A stretch of DNA of 5,052 bases from Aquisalimonas sp. (lineage in GTDB: Bacteria > Pseudomonadota > Gammaproteobacteria > Nitrococcales > Aquisalimonadaceae). Shown one piece after another: positions 1-5,052 of this stretch. How positions within the stretch are numbered: the first letter of the stretch is position 1; each line of letters starts with the position of its first letter. The notes under the pieces are model-generated. The model had not been told where the DNA came from, ran no database searches, and saw nothing but the letters and a program-made list of their open reading frames with translations. The stretch spans positions 1 to 5,052 of the forward strand of contig SLMR01000320.1 in NCBI GenBank assembly GCA_007133445.1, read 5' to 3'. The position numbers and the translations under genes were made by a program.

Positions 1-744
1 CACACCATGGTGCTCACCGTCGGGCCCATGGCGCTCAGCGTCCACCGCAGCCCCCGCGAGTGGCTGATCCGTCACAACAGCAAGGGAGACATGTACTCCG
101 ACGCCGTTCTCCTGGAGCAGTACCACGAAGTCCGTCACGAAGCCGAGGATCGCAGCGAACTGCGTTTCGTCGTCTCCGATGACAGCCCCGACATGCGCGT
201 TGCGGTCCGCCTTCCTGATCGCGGTATCGTCTCGCGGCCCATTACGCCGCTGAACGTGCCGGCCGGCGAGACCGTGCGGCTGTATCTGAGTTATCCCCTC
301 TGGGTCCAGTTACTGGCAGGGCCGCAGCAGCGGCAACTGCTGGAATTCCCCAGCAACCGGCTGTCGGATACCTGGTTCGGCGAGAACACCCGGGACGGCG
401 TGCTCTGCTACGCCACCCGCAGCCGCTGCCGACTGAACCTGGACGATTACCCGCATCTGCCTTATCGCGCCATTACGCCGCTGGTGATTAGCAACCAGGC
501 CGACGAGACGTTGTTGCTGGACAAGGTGCGGCTGCCGGTGTCCACGCTCAGCCTGTATCGTGACGGTGAAGGCCGGTTCTGGAGCCAGGAGGTCACGCTC
601 ACGCGTCAGGCCAAGGGGGGGATGGCCGATCTGACCCTTGGTTCCGGCGCGCCGTCCGAGGCAGGTCGTGCCGAGCGCATCGCGGAGCCGCGGGAGACGC
701 CGCAGCGCAACACCCTGGTGCGTGCCTTCAGCGCGCTGTTCTGA
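1..744 (+). CDS. DUF432-like conserved protein, 5'-partial
   Basis: I recognise this, with moderate confidence, as a DUF432-family protein. The family has no established biochemical function but is often encoded beside MscS-type channels, as here. The reading frame is open to the left edge. In-frame ATGs lie at 7 and 28, but neither has a visible Shine-Dalgarno site inside the window, and the protein begins abruptly in a strand-like segment (VGPMALSVHR), so the true start is probably upstream. Numbering from the ATG at 7 gives 245 residues. There is no signal peptide or membrane helix, so a cytosolic protein is expected. Visible landmarks are a proline-rich strand region at about 78-100 (RPITPLNVPAGE), a CYATRSRCRL segment at 134-143, and ITPLVISNQADETLLLDKVRLPV at about 156-178, which looks like beta-sandwich strands. 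A polar linker follows, then an amphipathic C-terminus (NTLVRAFSALF, 235-245). The channel gene starts 63 bases downstream, so co-transcription is likely. The family call rests on remembered motif style, not a search. Confidence 0.66.
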   Translation, partial: HTMVLTVGPMALSVHRSPREWLIRHNSKGDMYSDAVLLEQYHEVRHEAEDRSELRFVVSDDSPDMRVAVRLPDRGIVSRPITPLNVPAGETVRLYLSYPLWVQLLAGPQQRQLLEFPSNRLSDTWFGENTRDGVLCYATRSRCRLNLDDYPHLPYRAITPLVISNQADETLLLDKVRLPVSTLSLYRDGEGRFWSQEVTLTRQAKGGMADLTLGSGAPSEAGRAERIAEPRETPQRNTLVRAFSALF

Positions 745-757
745 TCCGTAATACGAC

Positions 758-787
758 GCCGGCCGTGCCGCTGCGCGGCGCGCCGGC
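758..787. other. GC-rich inverted repeat before the channel gene
   Basis: A two-part hairpin can be drawn in the 63-base gap. The outer arms are GCCGGC at 758-763 and 782-787. The inner arms are GCCGC at 767-771 and GCGGC at 775-779, with a TGC loop and a small asymmetric internal loop between the two stems. No T-run follows, so it is not a standard intrinsic terminator. It ends 7 bases before the Shine-Dalgarno site of the channel gene and could affect message stability or ribosome access. In DNA this GC-rich such a structure may also be chance. Confidence 0.25.
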
Positions 788-794
788 CCGACGA

Positions 795-810
795 GGGAGA
801 GCCGCTCGTG
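795..810 (+). promoter_or_regulatory. Ribosome binding site and GTG start of mscS-like gene
   Basis: AGGGAG at 795-800 lies 7 bases before GTG at 808. No other in-frame start has comparable spacing. The next in-frame ATG (codon 176) lies inside the conserved channel domain. The strong site therefore decides for the unusual GTG start. Confidence 0.7.
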
Positions 811-1707
811 GGAGATTTCGGGGCAAGCCTGTGGAACCAGCTGCTGGCGGTGAACTGGGCCGGCTGGCTGCAGGCGCTGATCGTGCTGCTGGTTGGCTGG
901 CTGCTGGCGCGGCTGGTGTCGCGGACCGCGGCACGCCTTGCCGCCCTGCACCTGGACCTGCACCAGACCACGATCCTGCGTCGGGTGGTGTTCTACGTGA
1001 TCCTGGGGCTGGTGATCGCCACCGCGCTGCACCAGCTGGGCTTCCGCCTTGGCGTGCTGCTGGGGGCCGCGGGCGTTCTCACCGTGGCCATCGGCTTTGC
1101 CTCGCAGACGTCCGCCTCCAACCTCATCAGCGGACTGTTCCTGATCGCCGAACGCCCATTCCAGATCGGCGACTTCGTGCAGATCGGCGAGACCACCGGC
1201 GAAATCCTTGCCATCGATCTGCTTTCGGTGAAGCTGCGCACCCGGGACAACCTGTTCGTGCGCGTGCCCAACGAGACCCTGGTCAAGTCCCAGGTCACCA
1301 ACTTCTCCCGTTTCCCCATCCGCCGCTTCGACATGAAGGTCAGCGTGGCCTACAAGGAGGATCTGGACCGGGTGAAGAAGACCCTGGAGTCCGTCAGCGA
1401 CGCCAACCCGCTGGCGCTGGAAGAGCCCAAGCCGCAATTATTCTTCCTGGCCTTCGGCGACTCCGGTATCGAGTTGCAGTATTCCGTGTGGACCGTGCGG
1501 GAGAACTTCATGGAACTGCGTAACGGCCTGCCCATGGAAGTCAAGAAGGCCTTCGACGCCGCCGGTATCGAGATCCCGTTCCCGCACGTCAGCCTCTACG
1601 CCGGCAGCGCCACCGAGCCCTTCCCGGTCCGCCATGCGCCCGGCGAGGGCCCTGCACCGCGGAGGGTGGATGATCCAGGTCAAGAAGAACCGGGGAACAG
1701 CAGGTAA
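808..1707 (+). CDS. mscS: Small-conductance mechanosensitive channel, MscS family
   Basis: This is a membrane channel of 299 residues that opens under membrane tension and releases solutes on osmotic downshock. Three hydrophobic helices are visible at about 17-38, 59-78 and 82-114, the minimal E. coli MscS plan. The last is the pore helix (GAAGVLTVAIGFASQTSASNLISGLFL), which runs directly into the family signature RPFQIGDFVQIGETTGEI (116-133). The cytoplasmic beta domain follows (VRVPNETLV at 151-159, NFSRFPIRR at 165-173), then the alpha/beta domain ending in FDAAGIEIPFPH (249-260). The final 35 or so residues are polar, proline- and glutamate-rich and not part of the family core. Length is close to E. 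coli MscS (286). In an ungapped alignment the gate leucines 105 and 109 of E. coli become V93 and F97, and hinge G113 becomes T101, while G121 is kept as G109. Translation starts at GTG. The gene follows a DUF432 gene closely, suggesting a two-gene unit. The family is very sure; naming the specific paralogue is less so. Confidence 0.94.
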   Translation: MGDFGASLWNQLLAVNWAGWLQALIVLLVGWLLARLVSRTAARLAALHLDLHQTTILRRVVFYVILGLVIATALHQLGFRLGVLLGAAGVLTVAIGFASQTSASNLISGLFLIAERPFQIGDFVQIGETTGEILAIDLLSVKLRTRDNLFVRVPNETLVKSQVTNFSRFPIRRFDMKVSVAYKEDLDRVKKTLESVSDANPLALEEPKPQLFFLAFGDSGIELQYSVWTVRENFMELRNGLPMEVKKAFDAAGIEIPFPHVSLYAGSATEPFPVRHAPGEGPAPRRVDDPGQEEPGNSR

Positions 1708-1763
1708 ACTGGGCAGTCGCCCCGTCCTCCGCGCCCCGGATCGAAGCCACCATTAGCAACGGC

Positions 1764-1780
1764 AGGACAAGGTATCCATG
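1764..1780 (+). promoter_or_regulatory. Ribosome binding site of the fabI-like gene
   Basis: AGGACAAGG at 1764-1772 offers AGGA (10 bases from the ATG) or AAGG (5 bases from the ATG) as a Shine-Dalgarno match before ATG at 1778. The gap 1708-1777 between the channel and this gene shows neither a clear terminator nor a convincing -35/-10 pair, so I cannot place the operon promoter. Confidence 0.5.
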
Positions 1781-2551
1781 TCCGATTTTCTCTCACTGAA
1801 AGGCAAGCGCGGCCTCGTGGTCGGCGTCGCCAATGAGGATTCCATCGCCTGGGCCTGCGCCCGCGCATTCCACGATCTGGGGGCGGAACTGGCGCTCACC
1901 TACGTGAACGACAAGGCCCTGCCCTGGGTCCGCCCCCTGGCGCAACGCGTCAACGCGCCGCTGTTCCTGCCCTGTGACGTACGCGAGGAAGGCCAGCTCG
2001 AATCGGTCTTCGAGACTATCGACCAGGAGTGGGGACAGCTCGATTTCCTGTTGCACTCCATCGCCTTCGCCCCCAGAGGCGACCTCCACGCCCGGGTGGT
2101 GGACAGCAGCCAGGCCGGTTTCCTGCAGGCCATGGACGTCTCCTGTCACAGCTTCCTGCGCATGGCACGGCTGGCCGAGCCGCTGATGCCGCAGGGCGGG
2201 GCGCTGCTCACCGTCAGCTTCTACGGTGCCGAAAAAGTGGTGGAAGACTACAACCTCATGGGGCCAGTCAAGGCCGCCCTGGAAGCGAGCGTCCGCTACG
2301 CTGCCGCCGAACTCGGACCCAAGCACATCCGCGTGCACGCCCTCTCCCCGGGGCCGCTCAAGACCCGGGCCGCCTCCGGCATTCAGCGCTTCGACGAACT
2401 GCTGGAGCGGGCGCGGCGGCGCGCGCCCCAGGACAGCCTCGCCGACATCGACGACGTCGGCGCCATGGCCGCCTTTCTGGTCAGCGATCGCGCCAGGACG
2501 CTGACCGGCAATACCACCTACATTGACGCCGGCTACCACATCGTCGGCTGA
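1778..2551 (+). CDS. fabI: FabI-type enoyl-[acyl-carrier-protein] reductase
   Basis: This is a short-chain dehydrogenase/reductase of the FabI branch, 257 residues against about 262 in E. coli. FabI reduces trans-2-enoyl-ACP with NAD(P)H, the last step of each fatty-acid elongation cycle, in the cytosol. The N-terminus carries the divergent FabI dinucleotide-binding loop (GLVVGVANEDSIAWACA, 12-28), where a classical SDR would have TGxxxGxG. Next come LPCDVRE (64-70) and LLHSIAFAP (91-99). The active site is Y158-x6-K165 within EDYNLMGPVKAALEASVRYAA (156-176). The substrate-loop segment SPGPLKTRAASGI (190-202) and the C-terminal dinucleotide-fold end TGNTTYIDAGYHI complete the fold. The residue matching E. 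coli Tyr146 is Phe (F148). The usual SAGP is SPGP. These changes, and the position just before a pta-ackA pair, suggest a second, specialised reductase and not the housekeeping FabI. The substrate could be an enoyl-CoA or enoyl-ACP; that is unproven. The gap to the next gene is 16 bases, so co-transcription is likely. Confidence 0.88.
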   Translation: MSDFLSLKGKRGLVVGVANEDSIAWACARAFHDLGAELALTYVNDKALPWVRPLAQRVNAPLFLPCDVREEGQLESVFETIDQEWGQLDFLLHSIAFAPRGDLHARVVDSSQAGFLQAMDVSCHSFLRMARLAEPLMPQGGALLTVSFYGAEKVVEDYNLMGPVKAALEASVRYAAAELGPKHIRVHALSPGPLKTRAASGIQRFDELLERARRRAPQDSLADIDDVGAMAAFLVSDRARTLTGNTTYIDAGYHIVG

Positions 2552-2555
2552 CTGC

Positions 2556-2570
2556 AAGGACACCCGCATG
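2556..2570 (+). promoter_or_regulatory. Ribosome binding site deciding the pta start
   Basis: AAGGA at 2556-2560 lies 7 bases before ATG at 2568. An in-frame ATG at 2523 would give 15 more residues, but it sits inside the conserved C-terminus of the reductase gene and lacks a comparable site. The extra residues (MTPATTSSADCKDTR) look like out-of-frame translation of that gene. The start at 2568 is therefore preferred. Confidence 0.7.
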
Positions 2571-3530
2571 GCCAGCAAGAACCACGCAGACGACCCGGAA
2601 CTGAAAAAGCATCGCCAGCTTCAGCGCCTGCTGCAGCAGGCGCAGGGGCTGGAGACCCTGCGCACCGCCGTGGTCCACCCGGTGGACGGGCCAAGCCTCT
2701 CCGGGGCGCTCGAAGCCCGCGACCGGGACCTGATCGAGCCCGTCCTGGTCGGGCCCGAGGCCAAGATCCGCGCCTGCGCCGACGAGCACGGCCTGGAACT
2801 GGGTGATGTTGAAATCATCACCACCGAGCACAGCCACGAGGCCGCCGAGCGCGCGGTGGAGCTGGCCGCCCGCGGCTACGTGGGTGCGCTCATGAAGGGC
2901 AAGCTGCATACCGACGAGCTCATGCGCGCCGTGGTCACCCGCAGGAGCGGGCTGCGCACGGAACGGCGCATGAGTCACGTCTGGGCCATGGACGTGCCCA
3001 CCTATCCGCGCCCGCTGCTGATCACCGATTCCGCGCTCAATATCGAACCGGACCTTCTGGCCAAGGCCGATATCACCCGCAACGCCATCGAACTGGCACA
3101 GGCCCTGGGGGTCGAGCGGCCGCTGGTGGCGATTCTGTCCGCCACCGAGGAAGTGAATCCGCAGATGCGCTCGACCATCGATGCCGCCGCGCTGTGCAAG
3201 ATGGCCGACCGGGGCCAGATCCGCGGCGGGCTGCTGGACGGCCCGCTAGGGTTCGACAACGCCATCTCCGAGGAGGCGGTGCGCACCAAGGGCATCCGCT
3301 CCGAGGTGGCCGGCCGCGCGGACATCCTGCTGGCGCCGGACCTGGAGTCCGCCAACATGCTGGGGAAGCAGCTCCACTACCTGGCGGACGCCGAGGCGGC
3401 GGGCATCGTCCTCGGGGCGCGCGTGCCCATCGTGCTCACCAGCCGCGCGGATGATCTGTTCTCCCGCGCCGCCTCCTGCGCCATCGCACTGCTGCTGGCC
3501 CACTATCGCTCCTTGGGGAGAACGCCGTAA
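2568..3530 (+). CDS. pta: Phosphate acetyl/butyryltransferase (short form)
   Basis: This cytosolic enzyme interconverts acyl-CoA plus phosphate with acyl phosphate plus CoA; paired with acetate kinase it yields ATP from acetyl-CoA. The 320-residue protein is a single Pta/Ptb catalytic domain, without the N-terminal regulatory part of long E. coli-type Pta and without the MaoC-like domain fused to it in some proteobacterial relatives. Family motifs appear in order: PVLVGPEAKI (58-67), ALMKGKLHTDELMRAVV (107-123), PRPLLITDSALNIEPDL (147-163), ILSATEEVNPQMRSTIDAAAL (189-209), GPLGFDNAIS (225-234), KGIRSEVAGRADILLAPDLESANMLGK (241-267) and AGIVLGARVPIVLTSRAD (278-295). S292-R293 correspond to the conserved Ser-Arg pair of the archaeal Pta active site. 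GPLxxDNAxS resembles phosphotransbutyrylase more than classical Pta, so substrate preference (acetyl, propionyl or butyryl) is open; the acetate kinase next door favours acetyl. It starts 16 bases after the reductase and its stop overlaps the kinase start. Confidence 0.9.
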   Translation: MASKNHADDPELKKHRQLQRLLQQAQGLETLRTAVVHPVDGPSLSGALEARDRDLIEPVLVGPEAKIRACADEHGLELGDVEIITTEHSHEAAERAVELAARGYVGALMKGKLHTDELMRAVVTRRSGLRTERRMSHVWAMDVPTYPRPLLITDSALNIEPDLLAKADITRNAIELAQALGVERPLVAILSATEEVNPQMRSTIDAAALCKMADRGQIRGGLLDGPLGFDNAISEEAVRTKGIRSEVAGRADILLAPDLESANMLGKQLHYLADAEAAGIVLGARVPIVLTSRADDLFSRAASCAIALLLAHYRSLGRTP

Positions 3531-3532
3531 TG
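3515..3532 (+). promoter_or_regulatory. pta-ackA TAATG coupling site
   Basis: The transferase stop codon TAA (3528-3530) shares its last A with the kinase ATG (3530-3532). GGGGAG at 3515-3520, inside the transferase gene, is a suitable Shine-Dalgarno site 9 bases before the ATG. This arrangement usually means translational coupling, which would keep the two enzymes near a fixed ratio. Confidence 0.75.
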
Positions 3533-4699
3533 GGGGATCAGCGCCTGCTGGTGCTCAATGCCGGCTCGTCCAGCATCAAGTTCGCCGTGTATGCCGCCGA
3601 TGGCGACCTGCGCGAACCCGACTGGCACGGTCAGGCCGACGGCCTCGGGGGCAGCCGCGCGCGCTTCCGGGTATTCAGTGCCGGGAAGGCGCCGCAGGTG
3701 AACGAGACCCTGCCCGCGTCCGGTCACCGCGAGGCCCTGGAACGGCTGCTCGACTGGCTGGACGAGGCCGTGGGCTATCGCAATCTGTTGGCCGCGGGTC
3801 ACCGCGTCGTTCACGGCGGCACGGATTTCCATGCTCCGGTGCGCATGACCGAGGCCAACATGGCCGCGCTGGAGAATCTGAGCAGCCTGGCGCCCCTGCA
3901 CCAGCCCCACAACCTGGCGCCGGCCCGGATTCTGGCCGAACTGCGGCCGGAACTGCCCCAGGTGGCCTGCTTCGACACCGCCTTCCACCGCACCCAGCCG
4001 GCCGTGGCCCAGCGCTTCGCCATTCCCCGGGAATGGACGCAGCGCGGCGTGCTGCGCTACGGCTTCCACGGCCTCTCCTACGAGGCCATCGCCGAGCGGC
4101 TGGGAGAAGAGCATCCGGAGCTGCTGCAGGGGCGGGTCATCGTCGCGCATCTGGGCAACGGGGCCAGCCTCTGCGCCATGCACGGCGGCACCAGCGTCGC
4201 CACCAGCATGGGCTTCACGGCCCTGGATGGCCTGCCCATGGGGCAGCGCTGCGGCGCCCTGGACCCGGGCGTGGTGCTGCACTTCCTGGAGCAGGGACTG
4301 AGCCGGGAAGAGGTTCAGGACATGCTCTACCATCGCTCTGGCCTGCTCGGCATGTCCGGCGTCAGCCACGACATGCGTGAGCTGCTCGGCAGCGACGACC
4401 CTGCTGCCGCCGAGGCCGTGGCCACCTACACTTACCGCGCCGCCCGGGAAATGGGCTCCCTGGCCGTGGCTTTGGGCGGGCTGGACGCGCTGGTGTTCAC
4501 CGCCGGCGTGGGCGAGAACGCCGCCGCAGTGCGCGAGGCCATCGTTGCCCACCTGGGCTGGCTCGGCTTCCGCATCGACGCCCCGGCCAACGCCGACAAC
4601 CAGCGCGTGGTCAGCAGCGCCGACAGCCGCCCCGTGCTGGTGGTGCCCACCGATGAAGAGGGCATGATCGCCCGGCACACGCTGAAGTTGCTATCTTGA
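3530..4699 (+). CDS. ackA: Acetate kinase
   Basis: This cytosolic ASKHA-fold enzyme transfers phosphate between acetyl phosphate and ADP, making ATP and acetate (reversible). At 389 residues it has the usual length of about 395-405. Landmarks, with the known Methanosarcina residues in brackets, are LVLNAGSSSIKF (7-18; N10, S13 and S15 match N7, S10, S12), GHRVVHGG (90-97; R92 matches R91), APLHQPHNLAPA (121-132; H124 matches H123), CFDTAFH (147-153; D149 matches D148), YGFHGLSY (177-184; H180), AHLGNGAS (206-213; H208), GLPMGQRCGALDPG (234-247; R240 matches R241), SGLLGMSGVSHDMREL (270-285), VFTAGVGENAAAVR (322-335, nucleotide binding) and VPTDEEGMIARHT (372-384). All expected catalytic residues appear present. 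The usual MGTRxGDxDP is MGQRCGALDP here, with an Ala in place of Asp; GALDP is, to my recollection, common in proteobacterial homologues. Propionate kinase activity cannot be excluded. It is the last gene of the three-gene operon. Confidence 0.96.
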   Translation: MGDQRLLVLNAGSSSIKFAVYAADGDLREPDWHGQADGLGGSRARFRVFSAGKAPQVNETLPASGHREALERLLDWLDEAVGYRNLLAAGHRVVHGGTDFHAPVRMTEANMAALENLSSLAPLHQPHNLAPARILAELRPELPQVACFDTAFHRTQPAVAQRFAIPREWTQRGVLRYGFHGLSYEAIAERLGEEHPELLQGRVIVAHLGNGASLCAMHGGTSVATSMGFTALDGLPMGQRCGALDPGVVLHFLEQGLSREEVQDMLYHRSGLLGMSGVSHDMRELLGSDDPAAAEAVATYTYRAAREMGSLAVALGGLDALVFTAGVGENAAAVREAIVAHLGWLGFRIDAPANADNQRVVSSADSRPVLVVPTDEEGMIARHTLKLLS

Positions 4700-4732
4700 G
4701 GGCAGGCAACGACGGCGACCAGGGAGCCGCCC

Positions 4733-5052
4733 ATGAAACGCGTTTACAGCGCCCATAGCCCGCTCCTGGTCGGGCACATGCGCAACGTCCTGGAAACCGA
4801 AGGCATCCGTTGCGTGACCCGCAACATGGGCCTTGTCGGCGGTGCCGGCGAGCTGCCGCCCACGGCGGTGTGGCCGGAACTCTGGGTGGAGCGGGAGATC
4901 GACTACGAGCGCGCGGAACGGGTGGTGCAGGAAGCGCTGGAGGCGCCGACCACGGCGGCAGGGGACACCTGGCGCTGCCGGGGGTGCGGCGAGGAGCTGG
5001 AGCCGCAGTTCGAGCAGTGCTGGAACTGCGGTGGCGAGAAGCCGGTGAGGCG
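4733..5052 (+). CDS. DUF2007 protein with C-terminal zinc ribbon, 3'-partial
   Basis: The first 106 residues of a small cytosolic protein are visible; the frame runs off the right edge without a stop. Residues 1-70 match the style of DUF2007 (Pfam name: putative prokaryotic signal transducing protein). The features are a start KRVYSAHSPLLVGHMRNVLE, then GIRCVTRN, then the signature GELPPTAVWPELWVE (39-53) and an acidic helix. After a short Thr/Ala linker comes WRCRGCGEELEPQFEQCWNCG (80-100) with two CxxC pairs (C82/C85 and C96/C99), a compact zinc ribbon. No specific function or ligand is known to me; the Pfam name itself is a prediction. The start has AGGGA at 4721-4725, 7 bases before the ATG. 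It lies 33 bases after acetate kinase, with no clear terminator between, so it may be read through from that operon. Only a few residues beyond the zinc ribbon are likely missing. Confidence 0.82.
   Translation, partial: MKRVYSAHSPLLVGHMRNVLETEGIRCVTRNMGLVGGAGELPPTAVWPELWVEREIDYERAERVVQEALEAPTTAAGDTWRCRGCGEELEPQFEQCWNCGGEKPVR

Noticed and set aside
749..757. TAATACGAC, identical to the first nine bases of the T7 phage promoter
   Set aside because: The rest of the promoter is absent (the following bases are GCCGGCC), there is no phage context, and a nine-base match is not sufficient.
310..1437. Long open frame (375 codons) on the minus strand spanning the DUF432-like gene and the channel gene
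   Set aside because: It crosses two well-supported + strand genes and their gap, has low-complexity Gln/Gly/His/Arg composition and no recognisable domain.
765..1523. + strand open frame (252 codons) overlapping the channel gene in another frame
   Set aside because: The translation is Arg/Pro/Gly/Ala-rich, typical of an out-of-frame reading of GC-rich DNA, and the channel frame is unambiguous.
1708..1777. Search for a promoter or terminator between the channel gene and the fabI-pta-ackA operon
   Set aside because: TAAACT at 1705-1710 is a weak -10 match, but no -35 sits at proper spacing, and no stem followed by a T-run is present. I could not support a site.
2523..2567. Longer transferase start at ATG 2523
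   Set aside because: It would overlap the end of the reductase gene, lacks a ribosome site as good as AAGGA at 2556-2560, and adds residues with no family resemblance.
1793..2578. Minus-strand open frame (261 codons) opposite the FabI-like gene
   Set aside because: It is a compositional shadow of a gene with a complete FabI motif set; its product has no recognisable features.
3451..4380. + strand open frame (309 codons) overlapping pta and ackA
   Set aside because: It overlaps two confident genes, has the same Arg/Ala/Pro/Gly-rich shadow composition and no start site of its own.
3503..4678. Long open frame (391 codons) on the minus strand opposite acetate kinase
   Set aside because: It mirrors the kinase codon phase in GC-rich DNA, where stops are rare. 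The product is rich in His, Gly, Ala and Gln and shows no family motif, while the + strand protein has a full set of acetate kinase motifs.
4700..4732. Possible terminator after acetate kinase
   Set aside because: Only a loose GGGC/GCCC pairing is visible, with no compact stem and no T-run.

Overview
The window is GC-rich (about two thirds G+C by eye) and densely coding. It holds five genes, all on the + strand, with gaps of 63, 70, 16, -1 and 33 bases. Codon choice (strong G/C at third positions), Shine-Dalgarno sites of the AGGAG/GGGAG type, and the gene families point to a proteobacterium. My best guess is a gammaproteobacterium of the Ectothiorhodospiraceae/Chromatiales kind. That is an inference from protein style and neighbourhood; no taxonomic marker is present.

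Layout. Positions 1-744 carry the end (probably all but the N-terminus) of a DUF432-like soluble protein of unknown function. Positions 808-1707 carry a small three-helix MscS-type mechanosensitive channel that starts with GTG. These two form the first unit. Positions 1778-4699 carry a metabolic operon of three genes: a FabI-type NAD(P)H-dependent enoyl reductase, a short single-domain phosphate acetyl/butyryltransferase (Pta/Ptb family), and an acetate kinase that overlaps the end of the transferase gene by one base (TAATG). Positions 4733-5052 hold the start of a DUF2007 protein with a C-terminal two-CxxC zinc ribbon; it runs off the right edge.

How the genes work together. Pta and AckA interconvert acyl-CoA, acyl phosphate and the free acid, making one ATP per acyl-CoA (or activating acetate in reverse). 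The adjacent FabI-like enzyme suggests a link between this node and reduction of an enoyl thioester. A pta-ackA operon followed by a fabI-like gene has been described in Sinorhizobium meliloti, so the association is not unique here, but the reductase's physiological substrate in this setting is unclear. The channel and its DUF432 neighbour probably serve in osmotic downshock and have no visible biochemical link to the operon.

I found no RNA genes, mobile elements, CRISPR arrays, clear promoters or classical terminators. The window looks like ordinary chromosome. The points worth a second look are the uncharacterised DUF432-MscS pairing, pore-residue changes in the channel, the non-housekeeping look of the FabI homologue, the Ptb-like features of the transferase, and the DUF2007-zinc ribbon protein.
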